Assembly: GCA_948687865.1 (NCBI GenBank)
Contig: CAPQQE010000001.1
Span: forward strand, 25,549 to 67,579
Length of the DNA stretch: 42,031 bases
From: an uncultured Bacilli bacterium
GTDB taxonomy: Bacteria; Bacillota_I; Bacilli_A; RF39; UBA660
Direction of reading: 5' to 3'
The translations under genes were made by a program, and so were the position numbers. Position 1 is the first letter of the stretch; every line of letters starts with the position of its first letter. The notes under the pieces are model-generated. The model had not been told where the DNA came from, did no database searches, and saw nothing but the letters and a program-made list of their open reading frames with translations. Below, in pieces: positions 16,221-23,989 of the stretch.

Positions 16221-16272
16221 TTTAAAATCTTTTGTTAAAAGTATTTACATTTAAGGAAAACTATGATATAAT
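16221..16272 (+). promoter_or_regulatory. sigma70-type promoter with shared 34-bp upstream element, copy 3
   Basis: -35 TTTACA at 16244-16249, 17-bp spacer, -10 TATAAT at 16267-16272 with extended TGA. Drives the 16311 gene and the tightly packed operon after it. Confidence 0.85.
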
Positions 16273-16310
16273 AATATTAATAAAACAAATATAGAAAGAA
16301 GGTATATTAT

Positions 16311-16565
16311 ATGATAGGTAAAATAAACGGCGAGAACATCTTATATCTTAATATAATAGGAGTAGATCAAGGATGGCAATGCAGAGTAAATACTTTAGTA
16401 GAAGCATATAATTATATAAAGCAATCAAAAGAGATTGATAAAGAAAATCATTTTAAAGAGACTGCTTATTTAATTCAATTAGAAACTGATAAATCAATTT
16501 ATGGAAACTATGTATTACGTAAATATAAAAATAAATTAAGTTTATCATATTGTGATAAGTATTAA
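16311..16565 (+). CDS. hypothetical protein
   Basis: 84 residues, not recognised; mixed alpha/beta, with one Trp-Gln-Cys stretch (GVDQGWQCRV) and a basic C-terminus. It is the first gene of the operon controlled by the promoter at 16244-16272. AAGAAGGT lies upstream of the ATG. Its 3' end is followed immediately by the ribosome binding site of the next gene. Confidence 0.6.
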   Translation: MIGKINGENILYLNIIGVDQGWQCRVNTLVEAYNYIKQSKEIDKENHFKETAYLIQLETDKSIYGNYVLRKYKNKLSLSYCDKY

Positions 16566-16581
16566 GGGGAGGAAATTGAAG

Positions 16582-16893
16582 ATGAGTGATAATAAAGTGG
16601 TAAAACATGAAATAGATTTAGGTGTAATAGATAGAACTTGGGAATTTTCAAAAAATCCAAGAGAAGAAGGACTACTAAAACTTCTTAAATACGTAAAATG
16701 GAATACTGTAGAAGGAAAAGAAGCTGAAAAATATTTTAAAGAACAAAGACCATTAGAAATAAAGAAAACTAAATCAAATCAAAAAGATGATAAACTTAAA
16801 AATCTAGTAATGCAAGACATATGTAAAAAGTTAAATCATTGTAATATATCAATTGACGAGTTTAATAAATATTATGAAAATAAAAAGCATTAG
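16582..16893 (+). CDS. hypothetical protein
   Basis: 103 residues, basic and helical, not recognised. ATG at 16582 is preferred over an in-frame GTG at 16552 because GGGGAGG lies directly upstream of it, while the GTG would overlap the previous gene without a binding site. Second gene in the 16311 operon. Confidence 0.6.
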   Translation: MSDNKVVKHEIDLGVIDRTWEFSKNPREEGLLKLLKYVKWNTVEGKEAEKYFKEQRPLEIKKTKSNQKDDKLKNLVMQDICKKLNHCNISIDEFNKYYENKKH

Positions 16894-16922
16894 TTATATT
16901 AATAAAAATATAGGAGGTCAAT

Positions 16923-17132
16923 ATGAACCAGAATTTTTTAAATGACGAAGAAGTAAAAAGAGCAAAGCTATGTGTAGCAAATATAAAAGATAAAATGTTA
17001 TCTGTAGATAATGAAATAAATAACACTAATAAACCTTGCAAAAGCTATCTTAGAGAGAAGCTTGATAGTATTACTTGGGATGTTAATGTTTTAAACAAAA
17101 TGATTGAAAATAATGAAGAAGAGGAGGAATAA
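16923..17132 (+). CDS. small hypothetical protein with poly-Glu end
   Basis: 69 residues, not recognised, likely two helices. It ends NNEEEEE; those Glu codons (gaagaggagga) form the ribosome binding site of the next gene. Its own ATG follows GGAGG. Part of the 16311 operon. Confidence 0.6.
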   Translation: MNQNFLNDEEVKRAKLCVANIKDKMLSVDNEINNTNKPCKSYLREKLDSITWDVNVLNKMIENNEEEEE

Positions 17133-17136
17133 TTTT

Positions 17137-17361
17137 ATGGTATTAGCTAACGATACAAGGAAATTTCTTAACAAAGTAAGAAGAGAAGGTGAATTTGTTT
17201 CAAGATATGATAAAGAGTTTTATGAAGGAAATACAAAGTTATATGATGATACACATTCTGTGATAGTATATGACTATAAAGATGAGAATGGCAAATTACA
17301 AAGAGTTATAATATTTATGGAATATGGAGAGTATATAGATTATTATATAACTAATGTCTAG
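17137..17361 (+). CDS. hypothetical protein
   Basis: 74 residues from ATG 17137, not recognised; a short beta-rich protein (SVIVYDYKDENGKLQRVIIF). The start is chosen because GAGGAGG in the end of the previous gene lies just upstream; an in-frame TTG at 17104 would overlap the previous gene without a site. Translationally coupled to it, separated by 4 nt. Confidence 0.6.
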   Translation: MVLANDTRKFLNKVRREGEFVSRYDKEFYEGNTKLYDDTHSVIVYDYKDENGKLQRVIIFMEYGEYIDYYITNV

Positions 17362-17376
17362 TAGGAGGACAAACAT

Positions 17377-18078
17377 ATGAATAAATTAAGTAAATTAGAA
17401 TTGGCTGTTTTAGAAGATCTTAAAGAAAAAGCAAAATTAGAAAATATAGCAGAGTTTGTACATTCACACTCAACATATCTTTCCTGGTTCAAAACAATCA
17501 GAGAAAAGTATCATGAAGATTTAAATATTATTAATATATTGTTACTTATTGAGTCTTCATTACTTACAGAACCAGGTTCAATATCAACAGGAATAGTAGA
17601 TGTTAATCGAAAAGCTATAAATATAATTAATAGAGCTTTATATTATAATGAAATAGATTTAGAAGATTACAAATATTTAGTATATGGTGGAAAAATAAAA
17701 TCTAAAAATGATAATGATAATCATTGGATTAGTCCACACCAAGTATCTAAACTTTATGGAATATCTCATTTAAATCCTATATATGTAGATAATGATAGAA
17801 TTGTCAGAGGATTAAATTTAGATGAATATATAACATTAGAACCAAGATACGATGGAGATTATGATATTTATAAAAGAATAAAAGAACAAACAGTAAATTT
17901 AAAAGATATATCAAATGAGCTAAATGATAAAGTTAGCAAAATAGAATTTTATAATGAAGCTAGAACAGGTAAAACTTGTATTAACATAGAGTTTAAACCA
18001 GACGAAAATGATAATGTTTTAAAATTTATGAAAGAACATGGTCAAAATCATATAAAGTCAATTCCAAATTGGGAATAG
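17377..18078 (+). CDS. hypothetical protein
   Basis: 233 residues, not recognised. The N-terminal half is helical (about 1-95); the C-terminal part looks beta-rich and contains NHWISPHQVSKLYGI, which has the look of a short DNA-binding or substrate loop, but no family could be named. AGGAGG precedes the ATG. Part of the 16311 operon. Confidence 0.6.
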   Translation: MNKLSKLELAVLEDLKEKAKLENIAEFVHSHSTYLSWFKTIREKYHEDLNIINILLLIESSLLTEPGSISTGIVDVNRKAINIINRALYYNEIDLEDYKYLVYGGKIKSKNDNDNHWISPHQVSKLYGISHLNPIYVDNDRIVRGLNLDEYITLEPRYDGDYDIYKRIKEQTVNLKDISNELNDKVSKIEFYNEARTGKTCINIEFKPDENDNVLKFMKEHGQNHIKSIPNWE

Positions 18079-18087
18079 GAGGCACTT

Positions 18088-18714
18088 ATGAAAAATCAAA
18101 ATATATCTATAGCTACTAAAAATCAAATATTTTTGTTTTCTATATTAGAAATGCTTATTGACGATTTAAAATATAATATACAGAATGTTTATTTTGTTAG
18201 AGATAAGCTTTCTTTTGATTTCTGCAATAAGTTTTATTTTATAGAAATAAAAGATGACAAAATAATATATGATGAATATTTACTTGAAAATAAAGACGTT
18301 TCTAAATGTATAAAGAAAATAACTTTTGATTTTAATGAAGCGTCTTTTTTAAATATTGGAAATGAAATACTTTCTAATAAAGAAAAGAATTTAAGTAGTT
18401 ACAACAATGATTTAAACATTCAATTTATGTTTTGCAAATCATTAATGTATTTTGACATTTCAATTGTTATAGAAGATAACATATTAACTATAACAAATAT
18501 TAAAAATAATAATAATGAACTTGTTGTAACTCCATATGAAGATAATATACATAAAGTAAAAATTCAAAAAGAGACCGGAAATGACAAATATACATGTTTT
18601 TATGAAACATATTTTGAATATATAGAAGAAATAAATAAATTAAGTAAGTTTTACTTACACGATAAAAAACAGCAGATTATTGGAATAGCTATGAGAATAT
18701 TTGAAAATTATTAA
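18088..18714 (+). CDS. hypothetical protein
   Basis: 208 residues, rich in Asn, Lys and Ile, alternating strand/helix pattern, no membrane segment or motif recognised. ATG follows AGGAGG by a short spacer within 10 nt of the preceding stop. Operon member. Confidence 0.6.
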   Translation: MKNQNISIATKNQIFLFSILEMLIDDLKYNIQNVYFVRDKLSFDFCNKFYFIEIKDDKIIYDEYLLENKDVSKCIKKITFDFNEASFLNIGNEILSNKEKNLSSYNNDLNIQFMFCKSLMYFDISIVIEDNILTITNIKNNNNELVVTPYEDNIHKVKIQKETGNDKYTCFYETYFEYIEEINKLSKFYLHDKKQQIIGIAMRIFENY

Positions 18715-18725
18715 AGGAGACATTT

Positions 18726-18911
18726 ATGAAAGATTGTAATGATTGCATTTATATAAATATAAATGAAGATGAACAAAATGAAATATTTAAAAATACTTTA
18801 GAAAAACCAGCTCATATATGTAAAAAGTATAACAAAAGATTATTTCATTTTTCAAATTCAATAAAACATTCACCAACTATAAAGCCATTAGATGAATGTG
18901 AATATAAATAA
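18726..18911 (+). CDS. small Cys-rich (zinc-knuckle-like) protein
   Basis: 61 residues with CNDC near the N-terminus (C4, C7), HICKKYNKR in the middle and DECEY at the C-terminus. This CxxC ... HxC ... C layout is familiar from short phage and Firmicute proteins of unknown function, probably a small zinc-binding unit. AAGGAG upstream; operon member. Confidence 0.6.
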   Translation: MKDCNDCIYININEDEQNEIFKNTLEKPAHICKKYNKRLFHFSNSIKHSPTIKPLDECEYK

Positions 18912-18925
18912 TAGGAGATGATATA

Positions 18926-19273
18926 ATGAATAGTATTCCAGTTTTTATTTTAGGAGATTTAACTATAACTTTTGATGGTATGATTTTTATAACATTAGCA
19001 CTATTATCATTAACTTTAATAATATGCATTACTATACTTGGTCACAAACGTAAATACAATGTTTCAAAGTTTGAAAAATTTAATAAAGATGACAAACTTC
19101 TTGTTGAAGTAGATTTTGATGATAGTATGGACGCGTCTGACAGATTGTTTATAAAACATAAAGTGGTTGAATGGTCAAATTTACCAAGTGAAAACATTTT
19201 AATTATAGACAGTAAACTAAATACAAATATAAAAATATTTAAAAATATGGAGGAAAATAAAAATGTCAACTAA
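18926..19273 (+). CDS. membrane-anchored protein, hypothetical
   Basis: 115 residues. One transmembrane segment at about 17-38 (MIFITLALLSLTLIICITIL), followed by a soluble domain (DDKLLVEVDFDDSMDASDRL and on). This would place a small alpha/beta domain in the cytoplasm next to the membrane. The last 11 bases overlap the glycosyltransferase gene, whose ribosome binding site (GGAGG) lies inside this gene. Confidence 0.6.
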   Translation: MNSIPVFILGDLTITFDGMIFITLALLSLTLIICITILGHKRKYNVSKFEKFNKDDKLLVEVDFDDSMDASDRLFIKHKVVEWSNLPSENILIIDSKLNTNIKIFKNMEENKNVN

Positions 19274-20483
19274 ACAAAGAGATGAATTAGTAAACAAAGA
19301 TCATTATATTTTTGGCTCAGATGGAATGTATAAAAATTATAAAATAAAACATAAAGAATTAGAACAATTTTATAGAACATATATTAAAGGACCAGATGAT
19401 AAAGTAAATCCAGATGATATAAAAATAGAAAACTCAATATGGTGGACACACATACTATATGATAATGCTTATGATTACATTACAAATAACAATATAGAAA
19501 AATATACAGTTGTAATACCATGTTATGTGAAACCACAAGAAAATGATGAACTTACTATAAAAGAACTTAAAAAGAAACCTGTTTTTAGTGTAATAAAACA
19601 AAACACAGAACAAGAGTACTACAATTTTTGTTTTGTAATTGCTTTAAGTCAAGAACATTTATTTAAAGAAGCTTTAAAAGATTTCACGCATTCAACATAT
19701 ATTGCTTTACCAGATGATCAAGTTCAAAACATTGGAATGAAAAGAAAAGCAATTGTAGAATTATTTAAAACTAAGAAAATATTTATGGTGGATGACGATA
19801 CAAATAATTATAAGTATGATTATTTAGATTATTTTGTCAATAAAACAACTAATAAAACCTACATGAAATCAAAAGGTGCTGGAAATGCTCCAAGATCATT
19901 AGCAGTATTTCAATTACTTGCAGAGGAAACATTTAATCAAGATAATAATTGTTGTATGTGTTTACCAGCAAATAATATAGCTTTATTAAATAGAAGAGTT
20001 TGTAATGACTATAAATCAGCAACATTAAGTGGTTGTCCTTGCCAATTTTTTATAGTAAATTGTAAAAGACTTATTCAAAATAATATTAATTTTAGAGATT
20101 CTAGAATATCTGGTCACGAAGATTTAGATTTGGCAATAAGAATGCTTCAAAATAATTTAGTATATAGATTAATAGGTTGTATTACTTTTAACGTTGGAGT
20201 ATTAATCAAACCAGTTATGGAACAAAACAATAATCATGGTTACAAAAATATAGTTGAAAGATTTGAAACTCATTTTAAAACAATGAAAGATCAATATGAA
20301 GGTATAGAATGGGTAAACTTTATAAGAGAAGAAAAAGATCCAGGAAATCTATTTGAAGGAAGAGGCGTTCCTAATACAAAATTAGATATTAGAAAATGGA
20401 AAAAGATTAATAATATTGTTAACACAGAATATGAACATTTAGATGTTTGTTCAAAATATATAAATATGTTTTTAAATTCATAA
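19263..20483 (+). CDS. GT-A-type glycosyltransferase, possibly DNA-base modifying
   Basis: 406 residues. Elements of a GT-A fold: a first strand YTVVIPCYVKP (about 82-92), a segment YIALPDDQVQNIGMKRKAIV and then IFMVDDDTN (about 173-181), which supplies a metal-binding DxD, and GHEDLDLAIRML (about 284-295) as the acceptor-side acidic motif. The order 'lp..q.iG..R..i......i...DDD' resembles the TET-associated phage glycosyltransferases that put sugars on hydroxymethylated bases; it could equally modify a glycan. Its neighbours are a kinase, a nucleotidyltransferase and a HAD phosphatase. No TET-like hydroxylase is in the window. Confidence 0.65.
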   Translation: MSTKQRDELVNKDHYIFGSDGMYKNYKIKHKELEQFYRTYIKGPDDKVNPDDIKIENSIWWTHILYDNAYDYITNNNIEKYTVVIPCYVKPQENDELTIKELKKKPVFSVIKQNTEQEYYNFCFVIALSQEHLFKEALKDFTHSTYIALPDDQVQNIGMKRKAIVELFKTKKIFMVDDDTNNYKYDYLDYFVNKTTNKTYMKSKGAGNAPRSLAVFQLLAEETFNQDNNCCMCLPANNIALLNRRVCNDYKSATLSGCPCQFFIVNCKRLIQNNINFRDSRISGHEDLDLAIRMLQNNLVYRLIGCITFNVGVLIKPVMEQNNNHGYKNIVERFETHFKTMKDQYEGIEWVNFIREEKDPGNLFEGRGVPNTKLDIRKWKKINNIVNTEYEHLDVCSKYINMFLNS

Positions 20484-20508
20484 TGAGAATTAATTCTAGA
20501 TAAATTTT
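20481..20508 (+). repeat. GAGAATTAA intergenic element, copy 3
   Basis: TAATGAGAATTAATTCTAG directly at the glycosyltransferase stop codon, followed at once by a GCATT element. Confidence 0.45.
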
Positions 20509-20536
20509 AAGCATTAATTAATAAAATTATATTAAT
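20509..20536 (+). promoter_or_regulatory. GCATT-type element, near-identical to 27123-27150
   Basis: The AGCATT core is followed by TTAATAAAATTATATTAA and then the ribosome binding site of the kinase gene. The same 28-base block, with one or two changes, occurs before the polymerase gene at 27123. Confidence 0.45.
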
Positions 20537-20547
20537 AGGAGGAAATA

Positions 20548-21504
20548 ATGAGAGCAAGATATTTTAATAATATAGCATTAAAAGACGACATAGTAACTAA
20601 ATCTTCTACAGACATATACAAAATAAAAAGTGAATTTAATTATTATTATTTATTACCAGATGATTTGAAACCATTTTTTGTAAAACCATTTAATTATAGA
20701 GAGACAGAAAACGAAGCTATGTATGACATGAAATATTCTGGAATAACTTTATATGAATTTATTAAAAACAATACAAATGACTTCTTTAGTAAAAATGAAG
20801 AAGCTTTCAACATAATAATTGAACAATTAAAGAAATATTTTGAAACTAGAAAGAAATATAACAAAGTAAAAGAAAGTTCAGATAATTTTGTATATAGTAA
20901 AGTATTAAAAAGAATAAATAATTTTAAAAAATTACCAGAATATTATAAAATAGACAATTTCTTAAAAGCAAATGACCTTGATTTAGACGATATAGTAAAT
21001 AAGTTTAAGTCATATTATCAATGTTTACCATCTAAAGTAAGAAATTCAACTACTTTAACAATAGCTCACGGAGACCTACATTTTTCAAATATATTAGTAA
21101 ATGAAGAAACATTTGAAATTAAATTTATAGATGTTAAAGGCTCAACTAATAAAGAAGGTATGTATATAGATGAATATTACGATTTAGCAAAATTATATCA
21201 TAGCATTGAAGGAATATATGATTTTATTATAAATGACAATTACGAAATTGTATTAAATGATAATCTTGATAATTACAAAATTCAGATAAATATGAGTAGT
21301 TCTAAACATAAAGAAATATATAAAAGTATATACGATAATGTTTATAGCGAACTATCACATAATGATAAAGAAATAATAAGAATATACACAGCATCATTGT
21401 TTTTATCAATGTTACCATTACATAAAGATAATTTAAAAAGAATATTAGCATTTATAAAAATATCATTATTATTCTTAGATAATGAATTGCAAATTACTAA
21501 GTAA
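20548..21504 (+). CDS. APH/choline-kinase-family phosphotransferase
   Basis: 318 residues. The catalytic loop IAHGDLHFSN (172-181, D176 as base and N181 as metal ligand) and the metal-binding FIDVKG (D195) define the aminoglycoside phosphotransferase/choline kinase fold. In bacterial surface-sugar clusters such proteins sit beside a nucleotidyltransferase and HAD phosphatase, as here (21517 and 23278), so the substrate is more likely a sugar or small alcohol than an antibiotic. AGGAGG precedes the ATG. Confidence 0.75.
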   Translation: MRARYFNNIALKDDIVTKSSTDIYKIKSEFNYYYLLPDDLKPFFVKPFNYRETENEAMYDMKYSGITLYEFIKNNTNDFFSKNEEAFNIIIEQLKKYFETRKKYNKVKESSDNFVYSKVLKRINNFKKLPEYYKIDNFLKANDLDLDDIVNKFKSYYQCLPSKVRNSTTLTIAHGDLHFSNILVNEETFEIKFIDVKGSTNKEGMYIDEYYDLAKLYHSIEGIYDFIINDNYEIVLNDNLDNYKIQINMSSSKHKEIYKSIYDNVYSELSHNDKEIIRIYTASLFLSMLPLHKDNLKRILAFIKISLLFLDNELQITK

Positions 21505-21516
21505 TAGGAGGTAATT

Positions 21517-22269
21517 ATGAAAAATATAATTATTACAATGGCAGGACTAGGAAGTAGATTTTTAAAAAATGGTTATAATCAACCAAAATATGAAATAAGA
21601 TTATCTAATGGAGAGTCATTATTTTCATTAAGTATAAAATCATTAGTTAATTTAATAGACAAAGAAGATAAAATAATCTTTATGACAAGAAAAGAAAATA
21701 ATTCTATAGATTTTATAAATCATGAAATGACAAAAGAATTTATCGATTTAGATAATTACGTTATAAAAGAATTAGATTATCTTACAGATGGTCAAGCAAC
21801 TACTGCATATTTAGCAAAAGATTTAATAGATAATGAAGAAGACCCTATCATAATTTATAATATAGATACTTATGTAGAACCATCTGCATTAGTAAAAGAA
21901 GATATAAAAGGAAATGGATGGATTCCATGTTTTAATGGTAAAGGAGATCATTGGTCTTTCTGTAAAACAAAAAGTGGAATAAATGAAGACAACATAGATG
22001 AATTAGATAGAGTAATAGAAGTTGCAGAAAAAAGAAGAATATCACCTAATTGTTCAATAGGATTATATTATTTTGATTCATTTAGAATATATGAAAATAT
22101 TTATAAAATGTATAAAACAGAAAATAAAGAAAAATATATAATGCCAATGTATAGTTACATGTTAGAATATAATAAACCAGTGTATATAACAAGTATACCA
22201 GAAGATAAAGTTCATTGTCTTGGAACTCCAGAAGAGTTAAAAGAATATGAGGAAAAACTTAAAAATTAA
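21517..22269 (+). CDS. sugar-phosphate (or similar) nucleotidyltransferase
   Basis: 250 residues. N-terminal MAGLGSRF...QPKYEI (8-26) is the nucleotide-binding GxGxR...PK signature of NTP_transferase enzymes; YNIDTYVE (about 112-119) provides the metal-binding Asp. The enzyme would join NMP to a phosphorylated sugar or alcohol, activating it for a transferase. The kinase stops 12 nt before it, so kinase and nucleotidyltransferase are co-translated. Substrate unknown. Confidence 0.8.
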   Translation: MKNIIITMAGLGSRFLKNGYNQPKYEIRLSNGESLFSLSIKSLVNLIDKEDKIIFMTRKENNSIDFINHEMTKEFIDLDNYVIKELDYLTDGQATTAYLAKDLIDNEEDPIIIYNIDTYVEPSALVKEDIKGNGWIPCFNGKGDHWSFCKTKSGINEDNIDELDRVIEVAEKRRISPNCSIGLYYFDSFRIYENIYKMYKTENKEKYIMPMYSYMLEYNKPVYITSIPEDKVHCLGTPEELKEYEEKLKN

Positions 22270-22300
22270 TTTGCTATACAACCATAAAATAATAAATTAG

Positions 22301-22331
22301 AATGCTATTAAAATTAAATTTTAATAGCATT
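22301..22331 (+). terminator. intrinsic terminator after the nucleotidyltransferase
   Basis: Perfect 13-bp stem AATGCTATTAAAA/TTTTAATAGCATT with loop TTAAA, then TTATATATT. The 3' arm plus tail (22325-22342) also matches the GCATT promoter-like motif, so the site may both end one transcript and start another. Confidence 0.75.
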
Positions 22332-22355
22332 TTATATATTAAGGGAGGGATCTAT

Positions 22356-22682
22356 ATGAGAAAAGATGAAGAGCAAAATAATAACAATGAAAATGTTGAA
22401 AATGTTGAGAACGTTGAAAAACGTATTAATAATGAACCAATTATAACTTCTGGTAAAAGTTATTCAGAATTAGAAAGCCAATTAGTTAATAAAGATATTG
22501 AAATACAAGAATTGAAGCAACAAATAATTGATTTAACGACAAATAATGAAGAAAAAGATAAACTTATAAGAGTACAAGCTTCTCAATTAAACTTACAAAT
22601 AACAAAAAATAATAAACAAGAAATAACAATAGATGCTTTGCAAGATAAGTTATTATTATTGATAAATAGCATTAATAAATAA
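22356..22682 (+). CDS. coiled-coil protein, hypothetical
   Basis: 108 residues from ATG 22356, which has GGGAGGG at the right distance; the in-frame ATG at 22302 lies in the terminator hairpin and is rejected. An Asn/Glu-rich N-terminus contains a short triple repeat (NVENVENVEK) and is followed by a heptad-patterned coiled coil from about 35 to 105 (ELKQQIIDLTTNNEEKDKL). Probably an oligomeric scaffold or adaptor; not recognised. Confidence 0.6.
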   Translation: MRKDEEQNNNNENVENVENVEKRINNEPIITSGKSYSELESQLVNKDIEIQELKQQIIDLTTNNEEKDKLIRVQASQLNLQITKNNKQEITIDALQDKLLLLINSINK

Positions 22683-22697
22683 AAAGGAGGATTTACA

Positions 22698-23249
22698 ATG
22701 AGAGTTATAGTAGAAGGTCCTAATGGTATAGGAAAATCAACATTAATAAAACATCTTCAAGATAAATATGCATTAACATATTATCATTCAAATAATAAAA
22801 CTGAAAACACATTAGAATATCATCAAAATTTAATTAAAGATAATAATGTAATATGTGATAGATTTAACTTAGGAGAGATAGTCTATCCAGTAATTTATGG
22901 AAGACAAACAAAAATGAAATATCAAGAACATGAAACATTATTTAAACAACTCAATGAGATGGGAGCAATGTTTATATTATTTATAGACTCAAACGGAAAA
23001 ACATTAAATCAAAGACTAACATCTAGAGGAGATACAGAAGAAGTATTATTAAATTCATCTATTGAAAACGATTTATTTATTGCAATAAAAGACTATTTAG
23101 AAAAGAAATACAAAGATATGTTAATAGTTGTAGATGTAGACAAAGTTCCAGATCAAATAAAATTTATAGAAGATATCATAGAAATTAAATCTCAAAACAA
23201 TGAGCTATTTAAAAAAGATATTGAAGAATGCTTAAAAAGAGCAGAATAA
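22698..23249 (+). CDS. thymidylate/deoxynucleoside monophosphate kinase
   Basis: 183 residues. P-loop EGPNGIGKST (6-15), the DRF signature CDRFNLGEIVY (53-63) and an Arg-containing lid LTSRGDT match the thymidylate kinase family. It would phosphorylate dTMP (or a modified dNMP) to the diphosphate, completing the dCMP deaminase-ThyX line. AAGGAGG upstream. Exact nucleotide specificity cannot be read from sequence. Confidence 0.75.
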   Translation: MRVIVEGPNGIGKSTLIKHLQDKYALTYYHSNNKTENTLEYHQNLIKDNNVICDRFNLGEIVYPVIYGRQTKMKYQEHETLFKQLNEMGAMFILFIDSNGKTLNQRLTSRGDTEEVLLNSSIENDLFIAIKDYLEKKYKDMLIVVDVDKVPDQIKFIEDIIEIKSQNNELFKKDIEECLKRAE

Positions 23250-23277
23250 GATAAAATAATATGGAGGTCATTTTATT

Positions 23278-23646
23278 ATGGAAAAAGATGATATAATAAA
23301 TTTAATAGTAGATATAGACGGAACTATATGTCCAATTAAAAAAGAAAATGAAAATTATGAAGATTTAATTCCATATCAAGATATGGTAAATAAATTAAGA
23401 GAATATCACGATAATGGAAGTAAGATAATTTTATTCACAAGTAGGAATATGAGAACATACAATGGAGATATAGGAAAGATAAATAAACATACTGCACCAA
23501 TATTAATTAAATGGTTAGAAAAATGGAATATACCATATGACGAAATCATTTATGGAAAACCTTGGATGAAGAATTGTATATACATAGATGATAAAGCAAT
23601 AAGACCTTCTGAATTTATTTTAGGTTATACAAATTTAGTAAAATGA
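23278..23646 (+). CDS. HAD-family phosphatase (capsule-biosynthesis type)
   Basis: 122 residues. HAD motif I VDIDGTICP (D12, D14), motif II LFTSRN (T54), motif III with YGKP (K94) and motif IV YIDDKA (D104, D105). The short form without cap matches the HAD phosphatases found with nucleotidyltransferase and APH-type kinase in surface-sugar clusters. Uses a TGA stop. GGAGG precedes the ATG. Likely acts in the same sugar pathway as 20548 and 21517, or as a nucleotide phosphatase. Confidence 0.78.
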   Translation: MEKDDIINLIVDIDGTICPIKKENENYEDLIPYQDMVNKLREYHDNGSKIILFTSRNMRTYNGDIGKINKHTAPILIKWLEKWNIPYDEIIYGKPWMKNCIYIDDKAIRPSEFILGYTNLVK

Positions 23647-23661
23647 AAAGAGGTGAAAACA

Positions 23662-23913
23662 ATGAAAATAACTAGTATCAGAATGGAAAAAGTTGACAGC
23701 ACAAAACCAATATTAGCAAATTTTAGTATAGTATTTGACAATGATTTTGCTGTTAATAATATATCATTAATAGAAGGAAAAGAAAGAAAATTTATTGCTT
23801 TTTATTGTAGAGCAAATAAAGAAGGCAAGTATTTAAACGTATGCCACCCTATAAATAAAGAATTTAGAGAATATATTGAGAATGAATTAATTTCGTATTA
23901 TGAGAATAACTAA
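23662..23913 (+). CDS. spoVG: SpoVG-like regulatory protein
   Basis: 83 residues. MKITSIRMEKVDSTKPILAN then FSIVFDNDFAVNNISLIEG, FIAFYCRAN and CHPINKEFREYIE line up along the whole length of Bacillus SpoVG (ITDVRLR.V....lkA..si.fDd.FvvhdirvIeG...lFvamPsR....g.y.DiahPI). SpoVG is a nucleic-acid-binding regulator of sporulation and septation in Firmicutes. ATG at 23662 is chosen because AGAGGTG precedes it by 7 nt. The phage copy could interfere with host development or serve as a transcript regulator. Confidence 0.88.
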   Translation: MKITSIRMEKVDSTKPILANFSIVFDNDFAVNNISLIEGKERKFIAFYCRANKEGKYLNVCHPINKEFREYIENELISYYENN

Positions 23914-23926
23914 CTATATTACAAAT

Positions 23927-23950
23927 TAGCATTATATAAAATATATAATA
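23927..23950 (+). promoter_or_regulatory. GCATT-type putative phage promoter before the ssDNA-binding candidate
   Basis: TAGCATTATATAAAATATAT in the gap after SpoVG; both GCATT and TATA parts are well kept. Confidence 0.45.
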
Positions 23951-23989
23951 AATTATTAAAAATTTAAATTATTGAAAGGAGCAATTATT

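Noticed and set aside
17104..17136. Upstream TTG start for the 17137 gene, and likewise 16552, 22302, 23653, 23972, 25262, 34588, 39941, 40629 and 41092 for their genes
   Set aside because: In each case a strong ribosome binding site lies between the upstream codon and a later ATG/TTG, which is the better start.
20548..21504. Antibiotic-resistance aminoglycoside phosphotransferase
   Set aside because: The fold is shared, but the context (nucleotidyltransferase, HAD phosphatase, glycosyltransferase) points to sugar or small-molecule activation; no resistance-specific features are visible.
22386..22420. CRISPR-like or tandem repeat at the aatgttgaaaa units
   Set aside because: Only three short imperfect units, in frame within a coding sequence (NVENVENVE); no spacers.
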